Assembly: GCA_013697045.1 (NCBI GenBank)
Contig: JACCXJ010000185.1
Coordinates: forward strand, 1 to 32,736
Source: Gammaproteobacteria bacterium
Lineage (GTDB): Bacteria; Pseudomonadota; Gammaproteobacteria; JACCXJ01
DNA: 32,736 nucleotides
Direction of reading: 5' to 3'
Shown: positions 1-10,130 of the stretch, piece by piece
Position numbering within the stretch: the stretch's first letter is position 1
Layout: each line of letters starts with the position of its first letter
Notes under the pieces: generated by a model
Told to the model about the DNA's origin: nothing
Database searches by the model: none
What the model saw: the letters and a program-made list of their open reading frames with translations, nothing else
Translations under genes and position numbers: made by a program

Positions 1-2
1 CC

Positions 3-698
3 GTGATCGAGGCGAGCCGCCTGCCCGAGCACTACCTCAAAGACAAGAGCGAGCGCGGAGAAGACCGCATCGAGAACCTCGAAGAGCTGGCGCGCGCGGC
101 CGGCGAGCTCGTGCTCGATCCGGAGAGCGAGTTGGACCCGCTCACCGCGTTCCTCTCGCAGGCCGCGCTGGAGGCCGGTGAGGGTCAGGCCGAGGACGGC
201 GCGGACGGGGTGCAACTCATGACCCTGCATTCCGCCAAGGGCCTGGAGTTTCCACTGGTGTTCCTGGTGGGCCTGGAAGAAGGCCTGTTTCCCCACCAGC
301 GCAGCAACGACGACCCGGCCCAGCTCCAGGAAGAGCGGCGCCTTTGTTACGTCGGGATCACGCGCGCCCAGGAACGGCTGGTGCTCACCCACGCCGAGGC
401 CCGACGCCTGCACGGGGACGAGAAATATCCCCGACCGTCGCGCTTCATCCGCGAGCTGCCGGCCGAATTGCTGGCCGATGTCCGGGCGCGCAAGCCAATG
501 TCTCCTCCCCCGTCCGCGCGCACGGACACGACAGCGGGCGGATTACGGCTGGGCCAGCGCGTGAGCCACGCCAAGTTCGGCGAAGGGGTGGTCTTGGATC
601 TGGAGGGCCTGGGCGAGCACGCCCGCGTCCAGGTCAACTTCGAGCGCCGGGACCAAGTGGCTGGTGGCGTCCTACGCGGGGGGCTACGGGCCGTCTAG
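3..698 (+). CDS. uvrD: DNA helicase II UvrD, C-terminal part (5' end outside window)
   Basis: This is the C-terminal third of the superfamily 1 3'-5' helicase that unwinds DNA in nucleotide excision and mismatch repair. The frame is open from the window edge, so the true start lies upstream. Visible marks are helicase motif V (LMTLHSAKGLEFPLVFLVG), motif VI (EERRLCYVGITRAQERL) and the start of the C-terminal Tudor-like domain (LGQRVSHAKFGEGVV). The last 17 or so codons look wrong in this frame. The expected ending (GTKWLVASYA) is read in the +1 frame from about 649 to 678, and the original frame then ends in LRAV and a TAG stop, like the LESV ending of the E. coli protein. Two compensating indels, near 648 and in the G run at 678-683, explain this and may be sequence errors. 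A TA pair converges on it 83 bases downstream. Confidence 0.95.
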   Translation: MIEASRLPEHYLKDKSERGEDRIENLEELARAAGELVLDPESELDPLTAFLSQAALEAGEGQAEDGADGVQLMTLHSAKGLEFPLVFLVGLEEGLFPHQRSNDDPAQLQEERRLCYVGITRAQERLVLTHAEARRLHGDEKYPRPSRFIRELPAELLADVRARKPMSPPPSARTDTTAGGLRLGQRVSHAKFGEGVVLDLEGLGEHARVQVNFERRDQVAGGVLRGGLRAV

Positions 699-731
699 CC
701 CATCTGGGGGAACCATTGGCCGTGCAACGAT

Positions 732-750
732 GCGGGAAAGGCCTTTCCGC
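732..750. terminator. Inverted repeat between convergent uvrD and TA genes
   Basis: A near-perfect palindrome (GCGGGAAAGG then CCTTTCCGC) lies between the convergent uvrD and parE-like genes. It could act as a bidirectional terminator, although no clear T-tract follows on either side. No other feature is seen in this 83-base gap. Confidence 0.35.
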
Positions 751-780
751 CCACGGCGTTTCGTCCGGGCCACCGACAGA

Positions 781-1068
781 TTAACGGCCACGCCAGTAGC
801 CAGGGCGCCTCCGATGATGGGCCACGGCGACGACCTGCACCGCATCCTGATGCACTCGATAGACGATACTGAACGGAAAGTTCGGCAGCATGAACCGACG
901 CGTTCCATAATCGTAGCGCTTCCAACGTTCCGGTGCATTGCCGATTTCCCGTACCGCCCAAGCGACCTCCGTCGCAAACGCTCTTGCTGCAATTTCGCTT
1001 CGTTCCGCATACCAAGCCCGAGCTTCCAAGATTTCTGCCTCCGCATCGGCATGAAAGCGCGCAATCAA
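781..1068 (-). CDS. RelE/ParE-family toxin
   Basis: This is a type II toxin of the RelE/ParE fold, about 95 residues, the usual length. It begins LIARFHADAEAEILEARAWY and ends with the family pattern FSIVYRVHQDAVQVVAVAHHRRRPGYW, in which the final beta strand and the HxxRxPGYW tail are typical. A longer frame to 1179 exists, but the TTG at 1068 overlaps the antitoxin TGA by three bases and gives the normal length, so I prefer it. RelE members cleave ribosome-bound mRNA and ParE members poison gyrase. The HHRRRPGYW tail is common in the ParE-like group, but the target cannot be read from sequence. It is probably co-transcribed with the antitoxin and repressed by the complex. Confidence 0.85.
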   Translation of the reverse strand: MIARFHADAEAEILEARAWYAERSEIAARAFATEVAWAVREIGNAPERWKRYDYGTRRFMLPNFPFSIVYRVHQDAVQVVAVAHHRRRPGYWRGR

Positions 1069-1304
1069 GATCCGTCGCCCACTGCACGGAACAGCTTCGC
1101 CTTCACCTCTTCCCAGGGGACCAAGGAGACAGAGCCAGAATCGATCTCCTCTATTCTGCGCGTAATTTCGCGCTTCCACGTCTCCTCGACATCAGGATCT
1201 GGTTCTTGCTCTATGCTTTCTAGCAACAAGCCAGCTAATGTGGCCCGGTCGTGCTCGTCGAGCTCCGATGCCTCGTCGAAAAAATCGACAACTGATCTAG
1301 CCAT
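1065..1304 (-). CDS. Antitoxin, addiction module protein (PF09720/TIGR02574 type)
   Basis: A 79-residue acidic protein placed directly before a RelE/ParE toxin. It has the hallmarks of the Unstab_antitox family: an N-terminal helical part (LDEHDRATLAGLLLESIE), a run of acidic residues, and the conserved C-terminal VPWEEVKAKLF, which is thought to wrap the toxin. The stop overlaps the toxin start, the usual arrangement for translational coupling. It should neutralise the toxin and help to autorepress the operon. The same antitoxin family recurs at 32506-32727. Confidence 0.85.
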   Translation of the reverse strand: MARSVVDFFDEASELDEHDRATLAGLLLESIEQEPDPDVEETWKREITRRIEEIDSGSVSLVPWEEVKAKLFRAVGDGS

Positions 1305-1346
1305 TATGTCATTCTCCTTTTAGATGGTCGCGATAGGGATGGAGCA

Positions 1347-1538
1347 TCAGGTAATATTGAGTGGCAAAATTTCTCGGTCGGTCGTGACGAACATATCGAA
1401 GTCGTGCCTTTCAGCTGCGTCGAGTAGCGCTCCATTCTCTAGACTCGACCAACCGCGCTCATAGGCAGTCACCACCTCATGCGGTGACAATGCCTCTCGC
1501 AACGGGACGGGCGTACCTTGGTCAAACAGAATCCGCAC
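1347..1538 (-). pseudogene. DUF5615 PIN-like toxin, C-terminally truncated
   Basis: The 63 residues match the start of the DUF5615 (Mut7-C/VapC45-like) PIN-fold toxins: MRILFDQGTPVPLREAL, then HEVVTAYERGWSSLENGALLDAA and FDMFVTTDREI. Family members run to about 110 residues, with further catalytic and core elements after the VTTD motif. Here the frame stops a few residues after VTTDRE. In another frame the text continues briefly (NFATQYYL), which suggests a frameshift and then loss of the C-terminal half. The GTG start lies immediately after the antitoxin stop. The toxin is probably inactive. Confidence 0.7.
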
Positions 1539-1766
1539 CTACGCAGATACGGTTTCAAGCGAACTTTGCGCGGCATGGTCGAGGACAGCACGGACTTGAT
1601 CAAGCGTAACGCCGGGAAACCATTCGATGAACTGCGCGATCTGTGCCCCATCTTCGAGGTTTTCGAAGAGTGCCGCTACCGGCACGCGAGTCCCGCGGAA
1701 TACCCATGCGCCGCTGACGCGCCGTGGATCCCGCTCGACGGCAGGGCACGATGACCAATCAATCAT
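1539..1766 (-). CDS. DUF433 antitoxin (VapB45-like)
   Basis: A 75-residue DUF433 protein with the family pattern: an opening DPRRVSGAWVFRGTRVPVAALFENLEDG, then a helix-turn-helix-like stretch (IAQFIEWFPGVTLDQVRAVLDHA). The fold is a winged-helix DNA binder that acts as antitoxin to DUF5615 toxins. It sits directly upstream of such a toxin, with no gap between stop and start. The toxin is truncated, so this may be an orphaned antitoxin. A second, intact copy of this TA type lies at 20066-20637. Confidence 0.85.
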   Translation of the reverse strand: MIDWSSCPAVERDPRRVSGAWVFRGTRVPVAALFENLEDGAQIAQFIEWFPGVTLDQVRAVLDHAAQSSLETVSA

Positions 1767-1879
1767 GCGAATAATCGTAGCACTGACGTCGCCTGCTCGC
1801 TAGAGTTTCGCTGGAACAGGCCGGTCCCTCCCGCGCGGTGGAGGGTTTGCCTTGGCCGGACTCGCTAACGACGCGTTTT

Positions 1880-2329
1880 TCACGGCAGGAAGGCGTACAC
1901 CACCGCCGCATAGCGCAAGAGCTTCCCCGCGGTGATCGCGACGAGGCACGTGAGGAAGGGGAGTCGCAGCCACCCGGCGGCGAGGCACAGGCCGTCGCCT
2001 ACCACCGGGAGCCACGATAGGAGAAGAGACCAAACGCCCCAGCGACGCACGAGGGCCAGGACCTTCTCGCTCCGTTCCTTCATGAAGCGCTCGAGCGGAT
2101 AGCCGAGCGCCGCGAGTCGGCCGAGGAGCCAGGTGCTCACCGCGCCCAGGGTATTGCCCGCCGTGGCGATGGCGAGGAGCCACAGCGGATCGTGCCCGCT
2201 CTGCGCCACGAGCCAGGCCAAGACCGCCTCCGAGGCGCCCGGGGCGAGGGTCGCCGAGACGAAGGCGCTGACGAAGAGCGCCCAAGGTCCGAAGGCCGAG
2301 TCGCCGGCCGACAAAAAACTAGGAGTCAA
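1880..2329 (-). CDS. YqaA-like inner membrane protein (SNARE-associated/DedA-related)
   Basis: A hydrophobic protein of about 145 residues with at least three membrane segments (ALFVSAFVSATLAPGASEAV, an alanine/leucine-rich second segment, and WSLLLSWLPVVGDGLCLAAG). The GNTLGAVSTW and SWLPVVGD motifs are typical of the YqaA branch of the SNARE-associated family, whose members are small inner-membrane proteins of unclear transport function. The start is uncertain. The TTG at 2329 lies inside a repeat element that covers the 5' end, and a second in-frame TTG is found at 2314. The repeat may have displaced the original start region. The gene faces away from acnA. Confidence 0.7.
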   Translation of the reverse strand: MTPSFLSAGDSAFGPWALFVSAFVSATLAPGASEAVLAWLVAQSGHDPLWLLAIATAGNTLGAVSTWLLGRLAALGYPLERFMKERSEKVLALVRRWGVWSLLLSWLPVVGDGLCLAAGWLRLPFLTCLVAITAGKLLRYAAVVYAFLP

Positions 2330-2462
2330 TCAAGGTGCAGAACAAGCGCGTCATTCCGGCAGGGAATGCCGGAATCCAGGCACAGGGATGTGATACCGCG
2401 TGGGGGTATCGCCATCTCTGGCTACTGGACCCCGGCAAATCCCTGCCGGGGTGACGGATCAC
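2324..2462. repeat. Palindromic repeat element, copy 1
   Basis: The core at 2349-2456 has two hairpins, TTCCGGC/GCCGGAA and CCCCGGC/GCCGGGG, bounded by outer GTCA and TGAC. The same structure recurs at 27984-28107, including the leader AGTCAATCAAG and the trailing GAATCAC/GGATCAC, so the unit is about 125-140 bp. This is the layout of small non-autonomous palindromic (REP/MITE-like) elements. It fills the gap between yqaA and the acnA stop and may act as a transcription terminator between them. Confidence 0.8.
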
Positions 2463-2489
2463 TTCGATTCGACATAACTGGCAATCAGG

Positions 2490-5231
<2,742 letters not shown>

Positions 5232-5529
5232 GGTGTCCCCCGGCTTGGCAATGGCTCCGCGCCATTATGCGGTATTCGGGTCGGGAGTCGAAAGAGAAAA
5301 GCAGGGTGTCCCTACCCCTCGACCGCGACCGAGCCCCCATTAGGCCGGTCGCCCTCGGGACCGGCATCCTGGGGCGAAATCGCGCCGGATGGCAGGTCTC
5401 GGCCCGCGGCGTCGTCCGTGCAGTAGGGCCAATAGTGAAAACGATGTAGGACTGCGCGCGGCCCGAAGCGCAAGCGGTGGTCTGTATCGCCGCCATCGGC
5501 CTTCGGTACTCGGCCATCGCGATCGAGCC
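5232..5529. other. Intergenic stretch upstream of acnA
   Basis: About 300 bases hold no recognisable gene. They must contain the acnA promoter, but I see no convincing -35/-10 pair. The right end grades into the FecR remnant. Confidence 0.5.
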
Positions 5530-5897
5530 TACGTAACGGCAAAGGGCGAGCAACAGTCGATGGACCTCCGCGACGGCTTGCGCATCGTGCTCAACACCGA
5601 CACCGCCCTTACGGTGCATCTCGGCGCCAACCAGCGCAGGGTGGATCTCACCCGCGGCGCGCGCTCTTTACCGTCGCCCACGACGCCGGGCGCTCCTTCG
5701 AGGTCGTGGCCGGCGCCATCTGCATCCGCGACCTCGGCACCCGCTTCGATGTCTCTGCGGAGGCCGATCGGGTGGGCGTCTCGATGCGTGAAGTCCAGGT
5801 CGCCGTCACCACTGACCATGCCCCGGAGGACCGACCGCTGGCCGCGGGGCAGGGGACGAGCTATGACGGGCAACAAGGTCCGAAGCTTTACCAGCAC
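5530..5897 (+). pseudogene. FecR-type sigma-factor regulator remnant
   Basis: Two reading frames together give the periplasmic FecR domain. The first frame has VTAKGEQQSMDLRDGLRIVL, then NTDTALTVHLGANQRRVDLTRG. A one-base shift at about 5661-5669 leads to ALFTVAHDAGRSFEVVAG, IRDLGTRFDVSAEADRVGVS and VAVTTDHAPEDRPLAAGQG. FecR proteins relay TonB-receptor signals to FecI-type ECF sigma factors. The N-terminal cytoplasmic and membrane parts are missing, no sigma factor or receptor gene is nearby, and the homology stops where the repeated element at 5900-6071 begins. This is a relic of a transferred or decayed signalling locus. Confidence 0.7.
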
Positions 5898-5899
5898 TT

Positions 5900-6071
5900 G
5901 AGGGTGCGCGTCTACGGCCCACAGGAATCACTGTCTACGCTTCGCCTACTCTGTTCGCCATTCCCTCGACCCCGCCACAGACGCAAGACTCCATACGGAT
6001 GGATGGCTAATCCTTACCCGACAGGGGCTTTCACCCAGCAAGGGACGCCAATCTTCTCTTGCCCCGATAAC
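5900..6071 (-). repeat. About 170-bp element, copy A (group II intron domain I-like?)
   Basis: Read on the minus strand from GTTATCG at 6071, this aligns without gaps over its first 60 bases to copy B (11491-11668, plus strand). The similarity then continues at an estimated 75% through GTCGGGTAAGG, a TAGCC block, GAGTCTTGC, GGCGAAGCGTAGACAG and CCTGTGGGCCGTAG to near GACGCGCAC. I see no open frame. The GTGAAAG..GGGTAAGG..TAGCC succession resembles the 5' domain of bacterial group II introns; that reading comes from memory and is unproven. The 5' edge is the GTT of an attC-like hairpin and the 3' edge abuts the FecR remnant. Confidence 0.6.
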
Positions 6072-6182
6072 GACGGCAATAACCTGCCGGCCGACAGCAA
6101 GCGGAGCGCCGCTGTTGGCCGGCAGGCCACCAAAGCCAGCCACAACGTATTCATAGGGGTGCGCGCAATCCACTTTGTTATC
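6066..6182 (-). other. attC-like recombination site downstream of nuclease gene
   Basis: A strong hairpin pairs 6083-6098 (CCTGCCGGCCGACAGC) with 6111-6126 at 15 of 16 positions. It lies between outer boxes GATAAC (6066-6071) and GTTATC (6177-6182), which are exact reverse complements. On the minus strand this gives GATAACAAAG at one end and GTTATCG at the other, like the AAC..GTT outer boxes of integron attC sites. It follows the 3' end of the nuclease gene by 40 bases. The inner boxes fit poorly, so this remains a candidate. Confidence 0.4.
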
Positions 6183-6222
6183 AGCGCGTTACCTACACAT
6201 CCATGTGAATCCGCCACCCAAT

Positions 6223-7028
6223 TCACAGGTTCTTCTCATGCCACCGGACGAACCGGTCCATCGTTCCCTCGGCCAGTGCCTTCGGGGAATCAACCGGGAG
6301 CCCAAGCTCACTGCTAACCCGCCGCGCCAACTCTCGATGCGCCAACGGATACAGCTGATACTTCATGATGAGCGCGAACCCTCCGCTATCAACGATTTCG
6401 TTGATCCAAGTCTTCGGCAACATGCGGGCGGCAAACACCGCCTTGATTCCCAGGGAACTGCACATCCGCACCTTCACCTTAAGCTCGTCGTAGTCCATGT
6501 AGCCCAGAGTGTTCTTCACTTCTACACCATACGCAACGGAGTCGCGTTCAAAAATGAAGTCCAAATCGTGAGCGCTCCTGTCCCAGGTTCGACCCCCAAC
6601 GCTCTCGCGTGCCGCCCGCGCATAACGAACTCTCTCCGCGCGAACCCTTCGAGCACCATGTGTTCACCGTGTAGCCCTACGGCACCTCCGATATTTGGGT
6701 TTGCATACTCTTCAATCAACCGAACCACCTTAGTCGCGTCACGTCGGTAGTAGCGATGGCCTCGATGCCACATCAGGTGTACCGAGCCACCCGTCGCCAA
6801 GGGGCGAGTCTCAGCCTTCACCAATCGATTGTCGATCAAGCCCCTCAACGCTCGATTCGTGACCCAGTGATACCACTTCTCCTCATACTGAACCTCAATC
6901 TGCCGAGAAAAGAACACGGCCTCGCGATTCGCCTCGAAGAACCCTTCCAACGCCTGTCTTGCGTCCTCCTCGCGAGGATCTGGAGGCCGTTCATCCGGAT
7001 CAAATTCAGCTGGGAAAATGGTGTCCAT
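6223..7028 (-). pseudogene. PD-(D/E)XK nuclease-like protein, single frameshift
   Basis: The N-terminal part (7028 to about 6598) begins MDTIFPAEFDPDERPPDPRE and includes EEKWYHWVTNRALRGLIDNR. The C-terminal part (to 6223) has DLDFIFERDSVAYGVEVKN. In that stretch the acidic residue followed by E-V-K on a predicted strand is the core of the PD-(D/E)XK nuclease fold. Adding one base to the five-C run at 6593-6597 joins the two parts into one protein of about 268 residues (the join reads LGGRTWDRSAHDLDF). The break may therefore be a sequencing error at a homopolymer or a recent mutation. The N-terminal region looks like a helical DNA-binding or regulatory part, which I do not recognise. No methyltransferase partner is present, so a classical restriction system is unlikely. 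An attC-like site follows the 3' end. Confidence 0.65.
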
Positions 7029-7368
7029 GTACGCGAGCAGACAAGCGCCGATGGGTTTCCGGTGAAGCGCTGATGATTCCCAGGGACTGTCCGTTGGGCT
7101 TCAAAAAGCATCAAAGCAGAAACGGCAAAGGGCTGAGCAGCACCCATCGACGGTGAAGGAGACACACAGCCCATGGGCTCCCATCAAACGCCATCGGAGA
7201 ACCGCCATGCCCATGCCCTGCGGGTTGGCGCATGGTTAGGGCCAAGGTGCCTGAAGTATCCCACCACGGAGCCTCGATTGCTTGGAAAGGCGACGGCGAA
7301 TCGGCTGCGGCGCATGGGCATAGTCCTGGTCGGCGTCCCTAGGATCACCGGTCGCGGCCGCGTCGGAG
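7029..7368. other. Intergenic stretch without recognisable gene
   Basis: About 340 bases between the nuclease gene and the Uma2 remnant. Short open frames exist on both strands, but none has a recognisable motif or a convincing ribosome-binding site. Confidence 0.5.
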
Positions 7369-7653
7369 TCATGATCGACGCCACGAGCCTACCGGAACCG
7401 CCTCGCACCCCCACGGATAGAAGAGGCGTTGGCCTTCTCGACGCGGACCTTCATGTCGGAGGCAAACGCCCGCCAGGCTCCGTCTGCGAGCGAGGCGTGC
7501 AGGGCCGCGAACACGTTCCCGGCGATGATTGCATGCGCGCTTGGCGCCCGCCATAGCGAAGAGCTGGCTGTCGACATACTCATGCCTCTCGGACTGGATA
7601 TGCTCCCAATCCAGATAGCCGTGCGGTTCTAGCCGGAGTACTGCGCTTGCCAT
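7369..7653 (-). pseudogene. Uma2-family (DUF820) endonuclease-fold remnant
   Basis: The frame from 7653 starts MASAVLRLEPHGYLDWEHIQ and has RHEYVDSQLFAMAGA, the usual start of Uma2 proteins. After a one-base shift the second frame continues HAIIAGNVFAALHASLADGA and WRAFASDMKVRVEKANA. A second shift back gives RLFYP, the beginning of the conserved FYPDV strand. The homology then ends. Uma2 proteins are about 190 residues with a PD-(D/E)XK-like fold and unknown role; here only the first half remains. Two shifts plus a lost C-terminus point to real decay. Confidence 0.7.
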
Positions 7654-8050
7654 GAGGCCCTCGAACGCTCAGCACAGTCTATTCCGTGCTCGGGGCAGTC
7701 CTCGCAAGGCATCCATCGCCGCCTCGTCGTCGCTGGCTCGGCTTGAGCACCCGATTGTCTCCTGCGCCCTTCATCACTTGGGACCCATCGCATCGAGACG
7801 CATCCAGATATCCGCGAAGCAGCGCCTCAGTGTCTCACTTACATTGGCACAGAGGACGCTTGCGCCGTCCGACGCTTGGCCAGCATAATTTCGACCGGCT
7901 CCCGCAATCGGTCACCGCCTAGAGTGTCTGGGCGTTCCGAAAAATAGGTTGGACCGAGCAGTCCCGCGATCGGCAGCCGGTGCCGATACCACGGTGCGCC
8001 ACCGCGTGATATAAGGGTACATCGGCGGCCGACGCCGCTGATGCGCTGAC
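7654..8050. other. Intergenic stretch without recognisable gene
   Basis: About 400 bases between the Uma2 remnant and the amber-interrupted gene. I see no coding frame with family features. A good Shine-Dalgarno sequence (AGGAGGA) appears only at its right end. Confidence 0.5.
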
Positions 8051-8057
8051 AGGAGGA
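8051..8057 (+). promoter_or_regulatory. Strong ribosome-binding site
   Basis: AGGAGGA lies 7 bases before the ATG at 8065. It supports that ATG as the original start, even though the fourth codon is TAG. Confidence 0.6.
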
Positions 8058-8064
8058 ACTCCCT

Positions 8065-8556
8065 ATGTGCCGCTAGTTCGCCCGCCCTGGTGCCGCCGCT
8101 CTGCTGGCCGCTGCGGTGCTCGTCCTCTCGACTGCCCCGTCGTCCGCGCAGGCCCCGCCGGCTCCGGGCGCGGTCCTCGCAAGCCAGGACACCAACGTGG
8201 CCGGCGTGGTCGGCGAGATCGTCGAGTGCAAGCGTAAGGAGGGCGTGCTCACGATCAAGCTGCGCTTCCGGAACACCGGCGCGGAAGAAGCCTCCTTCTA
8301 CATGATCGGCGGCGGGAACTACGACGCACAGTACGTCACGGCCGGGAGCAAGAAGTACTTTGTGCTGCGCGACAGCGAGAAGGTGCCATTGGCGCCCCAG
8401 CCGAACCCGGGCGGGAACATCTAGGTGCACCTGGCGCCGAACGCCACCTGGACCTGGTGGGCGAAGTACCCGGCGCCGCCCGCGGAGGTGAAATCCGTGA
8501 GCTATTTCACCTCGGTCGCGCCGCCCTTCGAAGACATCCCCATCACCGACCTTTGA
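8065..8556 (+). pseudogene. Secreted protein of unknown function, frame interrupted by two TAG codons
   Basis: One continuous frame runs from the ATG at 8065 to the TGA at 8554-8556, about 163 codons, broken only by TAG at 8074-8076 and 8422-8424. The first TAG is codon 4. Beyond it comes a signal peptide (GAAALLAAAVLVLSTAPSSAQA), then a globular part (VVGEIVECKRKEGVLTIKLR and YVTAGSKKYFVLRDSEKVPL). After the second TAG the frame continues sensibly (VHLAPNATWTWWAKYPAPPA, then SYFTSVAPPFEDIPITDL). There are no indels. uvrD, mlaC and the DUF433 gene end in TAG here, so TAG is a normal stop in this genome. The gene is either freshly inactivated, probably by CAG-to-TAG changes, or read through. 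It sits 14 bases before an OmpA-like gene and probably shared its operon. Confidence 0.6.
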
Positions 8557-8570
8557 GCGGGGAGGCGACG

Positions 8571-9143
8571 ATGCCGAGCCGCCGGCGGTGCCTGGCGCCG
8601 TTCGCCGTGTCGGCGGTCCTCGCGGCCGCGGCGCAGTTGCCCGCGCAGGAGCCGGCCGCAGACGCCGCGCCGGGCAAGGTGCTCGAGATCCAGAGCAAGG
8701 TCCTCGACATCGTCGGCGCCTCGCTCGGGATCGACGCGACGCTGAAGGAGCTCGGGGCGAAGGTGACCGCGCAGGAGATCCGGATCGAGCTCGCCGCCGA
8801 CGTGCTATTCGACTTCGACAAGGCGGAGCTGCGGGCCGACGCGCTGGACGCGCTGCGCAAGGTGGCGACGGTGATCGCCTCGACGCCGGGTCCGGTCGTG
8901 ATCGAACGCCACACGGACAGCAAGGGCGAGGACGCCTACAACCAGACGCTCTCGGAGCGCAGGGCGTCATCGGTGAAGACCTGGCTCGCCAGGGAGGGCG
9001 GCATCGATGCTGCGCGCATCTCGACACGCGGACTCGGCGAGACGCAGCCGAAAGTACCCAACACCGCGCCCGACGGCAGCGACGACCCCGCTGGCCGCCA
9101 GCAGAACCGACGCGTGGAGATCACGATCAAGAAGGCGGGCTAG
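8571..9143 (+). CDS. OmpA-family periplasmic or outer-membrane protein
   Basis: A protein of 190 residues with an N-terminal signal peptide (LAPFAVSAVLAAAAQLPAQ, cut near AQE). A linker (KVLEIQSKVLDIVGASLGID) follows, and then the OmpA C-terminal peptidoglycan-binding domain: VLFDFDKAELRADALDALRK, HTDSKGEDAYNQTLSERRA, TRGLGETQP and GRQQNRRVEITI. The Asp of HTD and the Arg of SERRA, which bind diaminopimelate, are present. A Gly before HTD is replaced by Arg (ERHTD rather than EGHTD), which is unusual but not in a known contact. There is no beta-barrel, so it probably tethers something to peptidoglycan. Its upstream partner is the amber-interrupted secreted protein. Confidence 0.88.
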   Translation: MPSRRRCLAPFAVSAVLAAAAQLPAQEPAADAAPGKVLEIQSKVLDIVGASLGIDATLKELGAKVTAQEIRIELAADVLFDFDKAELRADALDALRKVATVIASTPGPVVIERHTDSKGEDAYNQTLSERRASSVKTWLAREGGIDAARISTRGLGETQPKVPNTAPDGSDDPAGRQQNRRVEITIKKAG

Positions 9144-9275
9144 AGCGCCGGAGACCGTGCGCATCGCGCGCCTTCGACGCACGAGGGTCCGCGTCTCCCG
9201 GCAGAGGGCCGCCGTACCACATACCGAATGCCATTGGTGGAGAGCGGGGAATGTACGGTACCGTGCCTTGATTCG

Positions 9276-9609
9276 TTACTCTCCGACTTCCCGCAGGATG
9301 GTTTCAATCTGGAGCTTCAAGTCCGGCAGGTTGCGCTCGACGACTGCCCACACGACGTCGACATCGATCCCGAAATAATCGTGACCAAGATGTTACGCAT
9401 GATCTAATGATCTTAGACCAAGGCATCTCGGGATGCTGATTCTTCAAGTCAGAAGCGCGCGCTGCCTCACCGATGATTTGCAAATGGTGGACGATCCAAG
9501 TTTGAATCAGCTCTTCTTGCTCGAACGCTTCCTGTCCTTGTCTAGCATATTTCTCGATCCGCTCGATTGCCTCCTGGATGTCCAGCAAGCGCACGCGCTC
9601 ACCTCTCAT
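9276..9609 (-). pseudogene. hepT: HEPN toxin (HepT/DUF86) with frameshifts in its active site
   Basis: The frame from 9609 ([20 protein letters not shown], then FEQEELIQTWIVHHLQIIGEAAR) matches the HEPN toxin of MNT/HEPN modules up to PWSKII. Two one-base losses then occur. RNILV is read in the next frame, and HDYFGIDVDVVWAVVERN with the rest up to a TAA at 9276 in the third. The RNase motif of HEPN proteins is R-x(4-6)-H, and here RNILV-H is split by the second shift. Neither break is at a homopolymer. The toxin is most likely dead. The ATG overlaps the antitoxin TGA by four bases (ATGA). Confidence 0.8.
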
Positions 9610-9896
9610 AACGGCACGGCTTCCCGCAATACGCGCTCGCGCAGGCGCGGGCGCAACCCCTTCTCGGTCACGACGTCTACGGGACAATGCAGCAGGTCTC
9701 GTAGATCCATGAGCAAGCCGCCAAGGTCGAGGAGGCTCCGTCCTGCCTCCACGTCGACAAGAAAGTCTACATCGCTGTCTGGCCTAGCTTCGCCCCGCGC
9801 CACAGAGCCGAAGACGCGGACGTTGAGTGCACCATGCTGAGTAGCGATTCGGAGGATCTCTGCTCGCTTGTCCCTAAGGACCTCAATAATAGCCAT
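9606..9896 (-). CDS. mntA: MNT-domain nucleotidyltransferase antitoxin
   Basis: A minimal nucleotidyltransferase of 96 residues with the motif [19 protein letters not shown], which satisfies GSx10DxD. In the MntA/HepT type VII systems this enzyme adds AMP groups to the HEPN toxin and silences it. The rest ([22 protein letters not shown], then [15 protein letters not shown]) is typical. All catalytic residues are intact while the downstream toxin is broken, so the antitoxin may persist without a target. Confidence 0.88.
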   Translation of the reverse strand: MAIIEVLRDKRAEILRIATQHGALNVRVFGSVARGEARPDSDVDFLVDVEAGRSLLDLGGLLMDLRDLLHCPVDVVTEKGLRPRLRERVLREAVPL

Positions 9897-10130
9897 AGGC
9901 TAATGATGATGCCCCAAGCGTCGCGCATTTACAAGCTTGTTCGCCGCAGCGGCCGCAAGGATTCGATCCGCGGTTCGCGCATGTCGGCCGAACACCTGTG
10001 CGGGGTTTCCGCCCTGTCATAGCTTTGACAAGCCCTGGATTGCGGTTTTACGTGTCGCCTTGTAGTCGAGGCCAGCAAGCGCAAGCGTCGGGCGCGTGCC
10101 CGCGCCATTCATTGGCGGTACGATTCCGCC
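9897..10130. other. Intergenic stretch with hairpin before transposase remnant
   Basis: Mostly featureless. A short hairpin (TGGCGG at 10113-10118 with CCGCCA at 10127-10132) overlaps the ATG of the transposase remnant. Confidence 0.4.

Noticed and set aside
732-770. A third attC-like site at the uvrD/TA junction
   Set aside because: A hairpin with AACG/CGTT edges exists on the minus strand, but the outer boxes do not fit RYYYAAC/GTTRRRY.
664-1323. A 219-codon plus-strand frame after uvrD
   Set aside because: Only its first codons are real (the shifted end of uvrD); the rest is antisense to the TA pair at 781-1304.
7948-7954. GTTGGAC, complementary to the GTCCAAC box at 10744, as start of a preceding cassette
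   Set aside because: It is 2.8 kb away across genes on both strands, and a 7-base match is expected by chance.
7912-9027. A 371-codon minus-strand frame
   Set aside because: It runs opposite the secreted protein and OmpA-like gene, and is serine/arginine/proline-rich with no recognisable domain.
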